A program made the position numbers and the translations under genes. From Devosia sp. (GTDB lineage Bacteria > Pseudomonadota > Alphaproteobacteria > Rhizobiales > Devosiaceae), in assembly GCF_028290625.1 (NCBI RefSeq), contig NZ_JAQGJM010000011.1:33448-97447 (forward strand): a stretch of 64,000 nt of DNA. The letters run 5' to 3'. Of the stretch, positions 9,120 through 17,582 are shown piece by piece; positions within the stretch are counted from its first letter, which is position 1, and the number at the start of each line of letters is the position of its first letter. The notes beneath the pieces were generated by a model, which saw nothing but the letters and a program-made list of their open reading frames with translations, searched no databases and had not been told where the DNA came from.

Positions 9120-9148
9120 TGGTTGCGGCCGCAGAACGACCGCAACCA
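9120..9148. terminator. Hairpin between two convergent genes
   Basis: TGGTTGCGG pairs with CCGCAACCA (9 bp stem, 11-base loop) exactly between the stops of the CPT-like kinase and the VOC gene. No long T-run follows, so a terminator role in either direction is inferred from position. Confidence 0.55.
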
Positions 9149-9156
9149 GGGCTCGC

Positions 9157-9579
9157 CTATAGCCCGAAGGTCACATGCCCATCGGCATCGATCGGCCAGG
9201 ACGGGTTCCAGGCGATTTCCCAGGCATGGTCATCGGGATCGGCCACATAGCCCCGAAACCCGCCATGCGGCGGGGCATCGCCGGGACGCAGGATGCGCCC
9301 GCCGGCGCTGGCCAACTGATCGAGCACGATCTGCACCTGCTCCTGGCTGGCCACGTTATGCGCCAATGAGAATGCGCCGGGCCGGACCAGGCCAGAGCGG
9401 TTCATATCCTGCTCCAGCGAGGCTTGCAGGAAGGTGCCGAGCACGAAGCCGTTCATCTGGTAGAAGGCGATTTCGGCATTTTCGAACACCGGCCGCCAGC
9501 CGAAACCTTCGGTATAAAAGCGCCGCGACCGTGCAAGATCGGTGACGCCCAGCGTAATGACGGAAATCTGGTTTTGCAT
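9157..9579 (-). CDS. VOC-family (glyoxalase/bleomycin-resistance fold) protein
   Basis: A 140-residue single-module vicinal-oxygen-chelate protein. It opens ISVITLGVTDLARSRRFYTEG (the usual first strand and RSxxFY helix) and ends with VADPDDHAWEIAWNP, where the D-P-D and a glutamate metal ligand are expected. The start at 9579 has AAGGA six bases upstream; an earlier in-frame ATG at 9624 lacks one. The substrate is unknown. It converges on the CPT-like gene, so shared function is not implied. Confidence 0.85.
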   Translation of the reverse strand: MQNQISVITLGVTDLARSRRFYTEGFGWRPVFENAEIAFYQMNGFVLGTFLQASLEQDMNRSGLVRPGAFSLAHNVASQEQVQIVLDQLASAGGRILRPGDAPPHGGFRGYVADPDDHAWEIAWNPSWPIDADGHVTFGL

Positions 9580-9801
9580 ATCCAAGTCCTTCTGCGCGCT
9601 GCCGCACCATTGCGTCAGCGTCAAAGGTCTTGGGACTCATCGCCTAAGCGAAGGACAGGACCCGCCAACACGGGGTCGGGCTAACCGCACCGACTGAACC
9701 TTTTTCGACAAGGCCGTTTTACCGCCTCCCGGGCGAAATGCAAACGTGATTTGCCGCTCTTTGACCGCGAGCGCATCGTCGCGCCAACACGGGAGATCTT
9801 C

Positions 9802-9999
9802 ATGAAAATTCTCGGCAATATCGTCGGCGTGGTCCTGCTGGTGATCGGCGCGCTGTGGACGCTACAGGGTTCCAATGTACTCGCGGGGAGCGCCATGTCG
9901 GGCCAGAGCCAGTGGCTCTATGTCGGCATCGTCTTGCTCATTGTCGGGCTGGTCGTGCTGTACTGGACCAATATGCGGGCCCGCACGCCGCGCATCTGA
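9802..9999 (+). CDS. Small two-helix membrane protein (65 aa)
   Basis: A short protein with two hydrophobic segments: MKILGNIVGVVLLVIGALW at the N-terminus and QWLYVGIVLLIVGLVVLYW near residue 37, joined by a short polar loop (SNVLAGSAMSGQS) and ending in a basic tail. This looks like the small integral membrane proteins of unknown function that are common in rhizobia. GGAG lies eight bases before the ATG. The tail of basic residues suggests both ends face the cytoplasm. Confidence 0.75.
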   Translation: MKILGNIVGVVLLVIGALWTLQGSNVLAGSAMSGQSQWLYVGIVLLIVGLVVLYWTNMRARTPRI

Positions 10000-10005
10000 G
10001 GCCAA

Positions 10006-10030
10006 GGGCAGGACTATGACAGCCCTGCCC
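10006..10030. terminator. Hairpin between convergent genes
   Basis: GGGCAGG pairs with CCTGCCC around an 11-base loop, just after the small membrane-protein gene and before the end of the convergent VOC gene. No T-tract follows, so the role is inferred. Confidence 0.45.
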
Positions 10031-10040
10031 CCGCCGGGGA

Positions 10041-10517
10041 TTACTTACGCGGATTGAGCGGGCGCACGAGGCTGGTCAGGCCCTTGCCGGCATTGAACGC
10101 CTTGATGGCATCGAACTGCACGCAATCGGGGGCCATTTCCATCAGCTCGATGCGGTTGCCATCGGGATCTTCCACCCAGGCGCCAAAATTGTTGTCGAGG
10201 CCCTTCTTGCCATTGAACGGGTGCATCAGCGCAATGCCCGCCGCGTCCAGCTCGCGGATCGCCGCATTCATGTCATCGACAGTGATGCACAGGTGATTGA
10301 AGCCGGTCGGCTCCGGGCCGGGCGAGCGCGCCACGCCGCCGCCGGTGAGCTCGAGATAGAGATTATCGTCGAACTTCAGATAGACGATCCACGGCTTGTG
10401 GTCCTCGTCGGTCAGCTCGAGGAAAAGCTTGAACCCCAGCGTCTCGTAGAACGCGATCGAGGCCTTAAGGTCCCGCGTCTTGAAATTGATATGACCCAGC
10501 GTCTGAAACGCACCCAT
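10041..10517 (-). CDS. VOC-family / lactoylglutathione lyase-like protein
   Basis: A 158-residue glyoxalase-fold protein. HINFKTRDLKASIAFYETLGFK starts the first beta-alpha-beta-beta-beta module (read in parts), and GFNHLCITVDDMNAAIREL starts the second. EDPDGNRIELMEM carries the conserved D-P-D-G-N and glutamate ligand seen in GloA. It is longer than the other two minimal VOC proteins nearby, which makes GloA-like lyase activity plausible, but the substrate is not proven. Upstream lies an unusually AT-rich stretch that may hold its promoter. Confidence 0.83.
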   Translation of the reverse strand: MGAFQTLGHINFKTRDLKASIAFYETLGFKLFLELTDEDHKPWIVYLKFDDNLYLELTGGGVARSPGPEPTGFNHLCITVDDMNAAIRELDAAGIALMHPFNGKKGLDNNFGAWVEDPDGNRIELMEMAPDCVQFDAIKAFNAGKGLTSLVRPLNPRK

Positions 10518-10564
10518 CGTCTTTCTCCCTATGCCCTAGCGGCTGTGGCAGAAGTTTTACGGCA

Positions 10565-10578
10565 TATTATCGCTAATA
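10565..10578. promoter_or_regulatory. AT-rich palindrome in the promoter region of the VOC gene
   Basis: TATTATCGCTAATA is a perfect inverted repeat (5 bp arms, 4-base centre) lying 48 bases before the start of the VOC gene at 10517. A similar AT-rich TTATTCCCGTATTA follows about 25 bases further on. This island contrasts with the GC-rich surroundings. It could be an operator or promoter element; no regulator can be named. Confidence 0.3.
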
Positions 10579-10805
10579 CAAGAGTGCTGGGGCAGATTAT
10601 TCCCGTATTAACGCCCTTCACCCTCGCGCTGGTCGGTAGCGGGGACGGACAAAGGAACCTGATCCGGCGCGCTGAACCGCATCGAGCGACACCATGGTAG
10701 CGCGCCGCCCCGGCCTCGTGGATAAGTGCGTGCGCCGGCGTCGCTGACAGATGGCAACCTGCCCGCAGCCCCGGCGTTGCTTGGCGACACAGTGAGGATT
10801 TTTCC

Positions 10806-11720
10806 ATGACATCGACAATCGCCGTGGCCGGCGCGACCGGCAATCTCGGTGGCCGCATCGCCCAGGCCCTGCGGCAGAACGGCGCCGAGGTGTGGGCGCT
10901 GGTGCGGCCCGAAACGGGAGAGGACAAGCTGGCGGGCCTGATCGCCAGCGGCTGCGGAATCGTCAAGGTCGACCTGGCCGATCCCGAGCAATTGCAGGCC
11001 GCGCTCAAGGGCGCCGATGTGGTCGTATCGGCACTGCAGGGGCTGCGCGATGTCATTATCGGCACGCAGGGCAACCTGCTGAAGGCCGCGGTGGCAGTGG
11101 GCGTCCGGCGCTTCATCCCCTCGGATTATGCGGCCGATTTCACCAGGACCGCCGGCGAACCCAACCGCAATTTCGACATGCGCCGCGACTTCGGCGTGAT
11201 TCTCGACGCCGCGCCGATCGAGGCGGTCTCGGTTCTCAATGGCATGTTCATGGACCTGCTGGCCTATGGCATGCCGCTGTTCGACCTGCGCAAGCACAGC
11301 GTCAGCTATTGGGGCGAGCCCGACCAATTGCTCGACCTGACCACGATGGACGATACCGCCGCGGCGTCGGCTCTCGTCGCACTCGACCCACAGGCGCCGC
11401 GCTATGTGCGCGTGGCCGGCGACCAGATCAGCCCCACGGGCCTGGCGGCGCTGGGGGGCGAGCTGACCGGCACGCCGTTCGCACTGGTGTGCGCCGGCAG
11501 CATCGACGACCTCGGCCGCGCCATCGAGGCTGCGCGCACCGCGGACCCGCAGGGCGAGACCCAGGAATTCCCGCGCTGGCAGCAGATGCAATACAGCCGC
11601 AACATGATGAGCGGCAAAGCCAAGCTCGATCCGGTCGACAATGCGCGGTTTCCGTCGATCCGCTGGACCAGTGTGCGCGATCTGGCGACCGGCATGCTGG
11701 CGCGCCAGGGCAGCCGCTAG
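10806..11720 (+). CDS. NmrA/isoflavone-reductase-like NAD(P)-binding protein
   Basis: A 304-residue atypical short-chain dehydrogenase of the NmrA/isoflavone reductase type. The N-terminal IAVAGATGNLGGRIAQAL holds the GxxGxxG dinucleotide-binding loop, followed by VDLADPEQLQAALKGADVVVSA (read in parts), which is the usual acidic residue and partner strand. RRFIPSDYAADF matches the family's F-x-P-S-x-F/Y segment. It is cytoplasmic and stands alone. The substrate is unknown: it may be a quinone- or ketone-reducing enzyme or a redox-sensing non-enzymatic NmrA relative. Confidence 0.85.
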   Translation: MTSTIAVAGATGNLGGRIAQALRQNGAEVWALVRPETGEDKLAGLIASGCGIVKVDLADPEQLQAALKGADVVVSALQGLRDVIIGTQGNLLKAAVAVGVRRFIPSDYAADFTRTAGEPNRNFDMRRDFGVILDAAPIEAVSVLNGMFMDLLAYGMPLFDLRKHSVSYWGEPDQLLDLTTMDDTAAASALVALDPQAPRYVRVAGDQISPTGLAALGGELTGTPFALVCAGSIDDLGRAIEAARTADPQGETQEFPRWQQMQYSRNMMSGKAKLDPVDNARFPSIRWTSVRDLATGMLARQGSR

Positions 11721-12183
11721 CATCGGGCATGCAGAAGCGCCGCACGGAAAACCGGCGGGTTTGGCGAGCGGCAATGGCGAGACCGAAGTCTCGGAGCGGG
11801 TAGAACCGCAGTGTGGTGAAACTCGGGTCTCGCCATCGCGCCGGGATTTTGCACATGCGCATCGAGCAGCCACCCTTGCGGGCTCGGTTTATCAACGATG
11901 TTAGCGGCACACCGTGCCACTGCGACCGCCACCCGGCTGGTTGTCAGCGTCCATGCGGGACCCTGGCGACCCAGGCTCCCCGGCAGTTCCCACGCTCATC
12001 ACTCGTCATGATCGCGCTCTGGCATGGGCAATGGGGGGAGTGTAGGCGCAGGTGGAGGGGGCGGGGATAAGGGGGATGGATTGGGGTGGGCCTTCGGCGA
12101 CAGAACCATAAGCTCAGTCGTCTCCTCCCCCTTGTGGGAGGGATCAAGGGTGGGGGTTCTTCTGGCCGTGGTCCGGCGCACGC
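11721..12183. other. Intergenic stretch with inverted repeats, no supported gene
   Basis: This gap of 463 bases holds no convincing coding frame; the ORFs here have poor codon structure and overlap repeats. It contains an inverted repeat at 11774-11836 and a CCCCCTTGTGGGAGGG hairpin near 12126, and ends in G-rich, low-complexity sequence before the HxlR gene. Confidence 0.6.
11774..11836. repeat. Inverted repeat (ATGGCGAGACC arms)
   Basis: ATGGCGAGACC at 11774-11784 is matched by its reverse complement at 11826-11836, enclosing a second small hairpin (CGAGAC-CGAA-GTCTCG). It begins about 50 bases after the NmrA-like stop, so it may act in transcript ending or be a mobile palindromic repeat. 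Confidence 0.5.
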
Positions 12184-12552
12184 CTACGCCGTCTCGCCAT
12201 CATAAACCCGCTGCGCCGCCTCGATCGAGGAGCGCTCGGCGCTGGCCCAGCGGGCCAGCATGGACAAGGGACCGGTGAGCGACAGGCCAAGATCGGTGAG
12301 TTCGTAATCGACGCGCGGCGGAATGGTGGGAAACTGGGTGCGGCGGACCAGGCCATCACGCTGCAGGCCGCGCAGGGTCAGGGTGAGCATGCGGTGCGAA
12401 ATGCCCGGAATGGCGCGCATCAGCCCGTTGAAGCGCTGCGGGCCTTCCGACAGGTGGCCGACCACCATGACGGTCCACTTGTCGCCGATGCGATCGATGA
12501 CCTGGCCGAGGGCGCGGCAATCATCGCGCGGGTTGGCGACTTCAGTGGACAT
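12184..12552 (-). CDS. HxlR-family transcriptional regulator
   Basis: A 122-residue winged-helix regulator of the HxlR type. The family features are visible in order: NPRDDCRALGQVIDRIGDKW (conserved N-terminal cysteine and the W of the first helix), RFNGLMRAIPGISHRMLTLTL (recognition helix, read in parts), LQRDGLVRR, and VDYELTDLGLSL for the wing and last helix. The cysteine suggests sensing of electrophiles or oxidants as in YodB/QorR, but this is inference. The start at 12552 keeps the usual short N-terminus. It diverges from an NTF2-like gene, with a palindrome between them. Confidence 0.9.
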   Translation of the reverse strand: MSTEVANPRDDCRALGQVIDRIGDKWTVMVVGHLSEGPQRFNGLMRAIPGISHRMLTLTLRGLQRDGLVRRTQFPTIPPRVDYELTDLGLSLTGPLSMLARWASAERSSIEAAQRVYDGETA

Positions 12553-12645
12553 TGCAGGGCTCCGGATGCGCCTAACGATCAAAAGGTATCGTCAGGCAGG
12601 TTTTCATGCGTTCTTGCGCCGGGTTTCGGTCACCAGCATATACCA

Positions 12646-12662
12646 ACGCACAAATTGTGCGT
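12646..12662. promoter_or_regulatory. Perfect 17-bp palindrome, candidate HxlR operator
   Basis: ACGCACAAATTGTGCGT has perfect 8-bp arms around one central base. It lies in the 145-base gap between the divergent HxlR gene and the NTF2-like gene, 36 bases before the latter's start. A dimeric winged-helix regulator would suit such a site. The palindrome is seen directly; binding by this HxlR is inferred. Confidence 0.55.
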
Positions 12663-12697
12663 GGCTGCAATTGCCGCGACAAACCCGGAGACCGACC

Positions 12698-13162
12698 ATG
12701 ACCGATGACCTGGCCCTGCGCGTGCAGCGCCTCGAAGACCGCAACGCCATCAGCGAACGGGTGATCCGCTATGCCATGGCACTCGACGCACGGGACTGGG
12801 CGGCGTTCGGAGATTGTTTTACCGACAGCGTGTATGTGGATTTCTCCGCCGCCGGCCTACCCGCCGCCGACTTCGCCCGCGACGACTTCGTGGCCTTCGC
12901 CCGCACTGGCCTCGGCGCGTTCCCGGCCACCCAGCACCTGAGCCCCAACCACGTCATCACGTTTGACGCGACCGACCCCGACCGCGCGGTTTGCACCTCA
13001 GCCATGTTTGAGCAGCACCACCAGCCGGGAGCTGTCAGCGCCCCGGTTTTCCTCATGCACGGGAGTTACCGCAATGAACTGGTTCGGACGGCCGCCGGGT
13101 GGAAGATCGCACAGATCACCCAACACCTGAGCTGGATGGACGGGGCGCCGGAGGCGGCGTGA
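12698..13162 (+). CDS. NTF2-like / SnoaL-like protein
   Basis: The 154-residue protein has the NTF2-like cone fold pattern. RLEDRNAISERVIRYAMALDARDWAAFGDCFT (read in parts) is the typical first helices with the D-x-x-x-F turn, followed by a strand-rich half with HLSPNHVITFDATDP, MHGSYRNELVRTAAGWKIAQI and a final W. Members include dehydratases, isomerases and small-ligand binders, so its reaction is unknown. CGGAG seven bases before the ATG supports the start. It is divergently paired with the HxlR regulator, which may control it in response to the compound it handles. Confidence 0.83.
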   Translation: MTDDLALRVQRLEDRNAISERVIRYAMALDARDWAAFGDCFTDSVYVDFSAAGLPAADFARDDFVAFARTGLGAFPATQHLSPNHVITFDATDPDRAVCTSAMFEQHHQPGAVSAPVFLMHGSYRNELVRTAAGWKIAQITQHLSWMDGAPEAA

Positions 13163-13776
13163 GGGCAGCAAAAGGTCCAGTCGACACCCTATCCCTTGCG
13201 GGGCTTGGGAGCGGCCCGAAGGGACAAATTGCTCCGATGGAGCGATTTGAGCGAACAAGGCCATGAGAGCTATGCTCGAATGGCTGGACCAAAGGGTGGG
13301 GGATGATTGGCCCGAATATCGGGGCTCTCGTCCCCCTTCCTGCTCGATCACGGACTTAGCGAAGGGCTAAGTCCTATCTCGCCTCCCTCCCCGCAAGGGG
13401 GGGAGGGTGGGTCCGGCGTGAGTGACCAGCTAATGCCCGAGGAGGGCACGCAGTTCTTCGCGCTGCTGGGCAAGGTGATCGGCATTCTCGAGGCGCAGGA
13501 TGAGAAATCGCCTTGGCCGTGAGGCGCGTGCGCAAAGGAAAGGTCCGGGTGATTTCCTGAGCCCGCCCCACACTCGGTGTCACCCCGGCGCAGGCCGGGG
13601 CCCATCCTGAGGTCGTGTCGCACACCGCAAGATGGCGCAGCCGACAATTCAAGCACCTCGCGGCCGTTGCAATATCTCAGGATAGGCCTCGGCCTGCGCC
13701 GGGTGACACCGTGGGGTGTGGGGAGCGGGGATGATCCGAAATCCGGGAGTTGTTCATCTCGGCGGCAGTTCGGGCA
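13163..13776. other. Intergenic stretch with repeats; no firm gene
   Basis: This gap of 614 bases holds a CCCCGCAAGGGGGGGAGGG hairpin near 13386 and a composite inverted repeat at 13577-13711. One short frame from a GTG near 13419 to 13522 reads PEEGTQFFALLGKVIGILE and ends in DEKSPWP; its codon use looks coding-like, but it has no clear ribosome site and may be a gene remnant. I see nothing else. Confidence 0.5.
13577..13711. repeat. Composite inverted repeat (family D)
   Basis: The left arm (13577-13611) carries GTGTCACCCCGGCGCAGGCC and the right arm (about 13674-13711) carries GGCCTGCGCCGGGTGACACC, its imperfect reverse complement. Between them are about 60 bases. This matches a class of intergenic palindromes frequent in alphaproteobacteria; it was seen once in this window. 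Confidence 0.6.
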
Positions 13777-15255
13777 TCACATGCCCGCCTGTCCAACGGA
13801 AAGAGCCGTGGCCACAAAGCGGCCAATGTCTGCGCTCAGATCCTCGCTGCGAACCGAGCTGTTGATCGGCACCCAGCCGGACGACATCAGTACCGGCAAA
13901 AATGCGGGCGGCTGTATGGACCCATAATAGCGCACCGCGACGAGTTTTTCCCCGCTAGGCGACATATGCACAAGCTCGAACGGTCCGCCACGGCCTCGTC
14001 CAGCCTCGCGATAGGTACTTTCGGTACCGGTTCGCAAAATCAGGTATTCGGCAGGCAAGGCGGCAACAGGCTGGGCGTCGTATCGCGGTCGCTGCTTGCC
14101 GTCATTGGCAAACCGCAGATATGCGCCGTTATCTGGAAGATAGACAGCATCAATGCCCGCAATGCCCGCAAAGCTCCGCGCCGAAGCATTTCTGCTGGCG
14201 ATAAGCACCGAACGCGGCAGCGGGTTTGGCTTATAGGTTTGAATGGACCTGATCTCGGAAAACTCACGCTCCGCGTCCCAGCGAGCGGCTTGCTGAAGGT
14301 AGAACCAATGCGCGATCGGCAATAGCGCTATTGCCAGCATCACCAGGGACACAAAGGTGCGCCGCACGATCAGCAGATAGGCCGCCGCCAGAATGGCCAG
14401 GTAGAGCGCTGCCGTTGGCAGGATTATATTGGGAATGGCGATCGGGATGGCGAAGATGGCACTCGGACCGAGTATCTCCATCACCTGCGTGGCGGCAAAA
14501 AAGGCCGTCACGAGCGCAACCGCCGACAACGGTTTCCAGGGAACCCCGGCAAACGTACCGACCAGAAAATGGCTGATGAAATCCTGCTGCCGCTCGGGGG
14601 AGCGTGGAATTTCATCGCGACGCACGGAGACCAGCCTATAGAGCGCGACGAGAGCGGCAATCAGGCCAGTCAATGCCGCTTCATCCAGCGGGAACGGTAT
14701 GTAGAAACCGCGCATCATCAGGATCGTGCGCAGTCCGGTCAGCATCAGCAGCAGTATGGACGCGGCCAGCAGCAGCGCTGCAGCCAGGGTGGCGCCCCCG
14801 AATTTCGGGCGAAACGCAGCCTCGGGGAATAGGGCCATCGCAATGACGAGGATGACGCCCGCAAAGGCATGCAGCGGCAGCGTGGCACCGAGGCTGCCGA
14901 TGGCCATCGCATAGCCCCAATGCGCCCCGAAGAGCGAGAGATACATCCAATCGATGCCGATCAGGACGGGGACGGCAAGTCCGCACCATGCCGGCAGACC
15001 CAGGACCTGTGCACGGCGCGCGCAGGCAATGAGCAGAACCACGCAAAGCGCAATCAGCGCCAGGGGCTTGAGGGCCATCGGGATGATGGACGCAACGACA
15101 CCGCAGGCGCCTTGCGTAGCCATGCAGCCTGTTGCCATCGCCAGGCCATAGGTGATGTAAGGAAAAGCCAGCTGAAACACTAAGAATGCAAGCAAGGAGC
15201 CGCCGGCAACCCGACCGAAAGCGCTGCGGGGCACTACACTAGACAAAATGGACAT
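13777..15255 (-). CDS. Multi-pass membrane protein of unknown function (492 aa)
   Basis: I do not recognise this family. About ten hydrophobic helices fill residues 10-320, for example GSLLAFLVFQLAFPYITYG, LALIALCVVLLIACA, LAAALLLAASILLLMLTGL and LAIALLPIAHWFYLQQA. A soluble C-terminal domain of about 160 residues follows, beginning ARWDAEREFSEIRSIQTY and containing SVLIASRNASARSF and PFELVHMSPSGEKLVAVRYYG (in parts), which could be periplasmic. The start at 15255 avoids a 39-residue unlikely extension. It sits between a repeat-rich gap and hppA, with an AT-rich leader and slightly lower GC by eye than its neighbours, which may mean it was acquired. Confidence 0.7.
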   Translation of the reverse strand: MSILSSVVPRSAFGRVAGGSLLAFLVFQLAFPYITYGLAMATGCMATQGACGVVASIIPMALKPLALIALCVVLLIACARRAQVLGLPAWCGLAVPVLIGIDWMYLSLFGAHWGYAMAIGSLGATLPLHAFAGVILVIAMALFPEAAFRPKFGGATLAAALLLAASILLLMLTGLRTILMMRGFYIPFPLDEAALTGLIAALVALYRLVSVRRDEIPRSPERQQDFISHFLVGTFAGVPWKPLSAVALVTAFFAATQVMEILGPSAIFAIPIAIPNIILPTAALYLAILAAAYLLIVRRTFVSLVMLAIALLPIAHWFYLQQAARWDAEREFSEIRSIQTYKPNPLPRSVLIASRNASARSFAGIAGIDAVYLPDNGAYLRFANDGKQRPRYDAQPVAALPAEYLILRTGTESTYREAGRGRGGPFELVHMSPSGEKLVAVRYYGSIQPPAFLPVLMSSGWVPINSSVRSEDLSADIGRFVATALSVGQAGM

Positions 15256-15381
15256 ATGAACCTGCAAAAACCAATACTTGCAGTGTCCGGTGGCGCAGAG
15301 ATCGATGCAACGGGGTTTGGGGGACTGCGTTAATACAGCAATAATATTCGATTTAGCCGTTCGTCTGGACAAAACGCAAAG

Positions 15382-15407
15382 AAAAAGCCCGGAGTTTCCC
15401 TCCGGGC
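15382..15407 (-). terminator. Rho-independent terminator of hppA
   Basis: Read on the minus strand, GCCCGGAG and CTCCGGGC form an 8-bp stem around GGAAA, followed directly by TTTTTC. It starts about 35 bases after the hppA stop and is the most classical terminator in the window. Confidence 0.88.
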
Positions 15408-15440
15408 CTTCTTCATTCCAGTCCAGACAAAGTCTGGCGC

Positions 15441-17582
15441 CTAGCCCAGATGCGCCAGCACGGCCAACAACAGCAGTGCCACGATGTTGGTGATCTTGAT
15501 CATCGGGTTCACAGCCGGACCGGCCGTGTCCTTGTAGGGGTCGCCGACGGTGTCGCCGGTGACGGAGGCCTTGTGCGCGTCGCCGCCCTTGTGGTGGACG
15601 ACGCCGTGGCTATCGGTGAAGCCGTCTTCAAAACTCTTCTTGGCGTTATCCCAGGCGCCGCCGCCGGCGGTCATGGAGATGGCGACGAAGAGGCCGGTGA
15701 CGATGACGCCCATCAGCATGGCGCCGAGAGCCGCGAAGCCTTCGGCGCGGCCGGCGATCCAGAAGATCAGGAAGAACACCACGATTGGCGAGAGCACCGG
15801 CAAGAGCGACGGCACGATCATTTCCTTGATCGCCGCCTTGGTCAGCATGTCCACGGCCTTGGCATAATCGGGCTTGGACGTGCCCAACATGATGCCCGGA
15901 TCGGCCTTGAACTGGCGGCGTACCTCGACCACGACGGACATGGCCGCGCGGCCCACGGCGGTCATCGCCATGCCGCCGAAGAGGAAGGGCAAGAGGCCAC
16001 CGAACAGCAGGCCGACCACCACATAGGGATTGGCCAGCGAGAAATTCACCGCCGCCATGCCATAGAAGAAGCTGCCTTCGACCGCATTGGCGACGAAGAA
16101 CTGCAGATCCTGCGTATAGGCGGCGAACAGCACCAGGGCGCCGAGGCCGGCCGAGCCGATGGCATAGCCCTTGGTGACGGCCTTGGTGGTATTGCCCACC
16201 GCGTCGAGCGCGTCGGTATTGTGGCGGACGGCCTTGTCGAGACCGGCCATTTCGGCGATGCCGCCGGCATTGTCGGTGACGGGGCCGAAGGCGTCGAGCG
16301 CCACCACGATGCCTGCGAGAGCCAGCATGGTGGCAACCGCGAAGGCGATGCCGAACAGGCCAGCCAGATTATAGGTGACGATGATGCCGGCGATGATGAC
16401 CAGGGCCGGCAGGGCGGTGGATTCCAGCGAGACCGCGAGGCCCTGGATCACGTTGGTGCCATGGCCGGTAACCGAGGCTTCGGCGATGGAATTGACCGGG
16501 CGCCGATTGGTGCCGGTGTAATATTCGGTGATGACGATGATCAGGCCGGTAATGGCCAGGCCGGTGACGCCGCACCAGAACAGGCTCCACGGCGTGAACG
16601 CCTTTTCGGCGGTGCCGAGGGCGGCATTGAGATCGCCGAAGACGAAGTACAGAACCGGCAACAGCACGATCAGCGACAGCACGCCGGTGGCGATGATGCC
16701 CTTGTAGAGCGCGCCCATGATATTGTTGGAGGCACCCAGCTTGACGAAATAGGTGCCGATGATCGAGGTGACGACGCAGGCGCCGCCAATGGCCAAAGGC
16801 AGCACCATGCCGGCGAGCTTATAGGCATCGGGCAGCACGATGGCGGCCAGCACCATGGTGGCCACAATGGTCACCACATAGGTTTCGAACAGGTCAGCCG
16901 CCATGCCGGCGCAATCGCCGACGTTGTCGCCCACGTTGTCCGCAATGGTGGCCGGGTTGCGCGGATCGTCTTCCGGAATGCCGGCTTCGACCTTGCCCAC
17001 CATGTCGCCGCCCACGTCGGCGCCCTTGGTGAAGATGCCGCCGCCCAAACGAGCGAAGATCGAGATCAACGAGGCGCCGAAGCTCAGGGCCACCAGCGAG
17101 TCGATCACGGTGCGGCTGGTGGGCTCAAAGCCCATGCCGGTCAGGATGATGAAATAGAGCGTGACGCCCAGAAGGCCGAGGCCCGCGACCAGCATGCCGG
17201 TGACGGCGCCGGACTTGAACGCCAGGTCGAGCCCTTTGGCCAGCGACGTGGTCGCCGCCTGTGCCACCCGTACGTTTGCCCGCACGGAGACGTTCATGCC
17301 GATAAAGCCCGCGGCGCCGGACAGCACCGAGCCGATCAGGAAGCCGATGGCGGCATAGATGCCGAGAAGGAAAAACGCGGCGATCAGGATGACCACGCCC
17401 ACAATGGCGATGGTGGTATATTGCCGCTTGAGATAGGCCGAGGCGCCTTCGCGCACGGCGGCTGAAATTTCCTGCATCCGGGCCGAGCCCGCATCGGCGG
17501 CCAGCAGGGTTCGCGTCGTGATGACGCCATAAACGATAGACAGACCGCCACACACGACGATCAGCCACAATGCCAAAGTCAT
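15441..17582 (-). CDS. hppA: Membrane-bound proton-translocating pyrophosphatase, K+-independent type
   Basis: This 713-residue inner-membrane pump couples pyrophosphate hydrolysis to H+ export. About 16 helices are expected. The active-site blocks are visible: [40 protein letters not shown] and [14 protein letters not shown], all rich in Mg-PPi-binding aspartates. The loop [20 protein letters not shown] has lysine where K+-dependent enzymes have alanine (about residue 460 in the reference numbering), which is the known mark of the K+-independent subclass. The length is normal. It has its own terminator and is probably a single-gene transcript. Confidence 0.97.
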   Translation of the reverse strand: MTLALWLIVVCGGLSIVYGVITTRTLLAADAGSARMQEISAAVREGASAYLKRQYTTIAIVGVVILIAAFFLLGIYAAIGFLIGSVLSGAAGFIGMNVSVRANVRVAQAATTSLAKGLDLAFKSGAVTGMLVAGLGLLGVTLYFIILTGMGFEPTSRTVIDSLVALSFGASLISIFARLGGGIFTKGADVGGDMVGKVEAGIPEDDPRNPATIADNVGDNVGDCAGMAADLFETYVVTIVATMVLAAIVLPDAYKLAGMVLPLAIGGACVVTSIIGTYFVKLGASNNIMGALYKGIIATGVLSLIVLLPVLYFVFGDLNAALGTAEKAFTPWSLFWCGVTGLAITGLIIVITEYYTGTNRRPVNSIAEASVTGHGTNVIQGLAVSLESTALPALVIIAGIIVTYNLAGLFGIAFAVATMLALAGIVVALDAFGPVTDNAGGIAEMAGLDKAVRHNTDALDAVGNTTKAVTKGYAIGSAGLGALVLFAAYTQDLQFFVANAVEGSFFYGMAAVNFSLANPYVVVGLLFGGLLPFLFGGMAMTAVGRAAMSVVVEVRRQFKADPGIMLGTSKPDYAKAVDMLTKAAIKEMIVPSLLPVLSPIVVFFLIFWIAGRAEGFAALGAMLMGVIVTGLFVAISMTAGGGAWDNAKKSFEDGFTDSHGVVHHKGGDAHKASVTGDTVGDPYKDTAGPAVNPMIKITNIVALLLLAVLAHLG

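Noticed and set aside
10608..11873. 421-codon minus frame across the NmrA-like gene
   Set aside because: Shadow frame; the plus-strand product has a clear NAD-binding motif.
13307..13522. 71-codon plus frame in the 614-base gap
   Set aside because: The first half is repeat sequence (PPSPQGGEGG); only the last part looks coding-like, so I treat it as a possible remnant, not a gene.
15450..17465. 671-codon plus frame opposite hppA
   Set aside because: Histidine/glutamine-rich shadow of the well-supported hppA.
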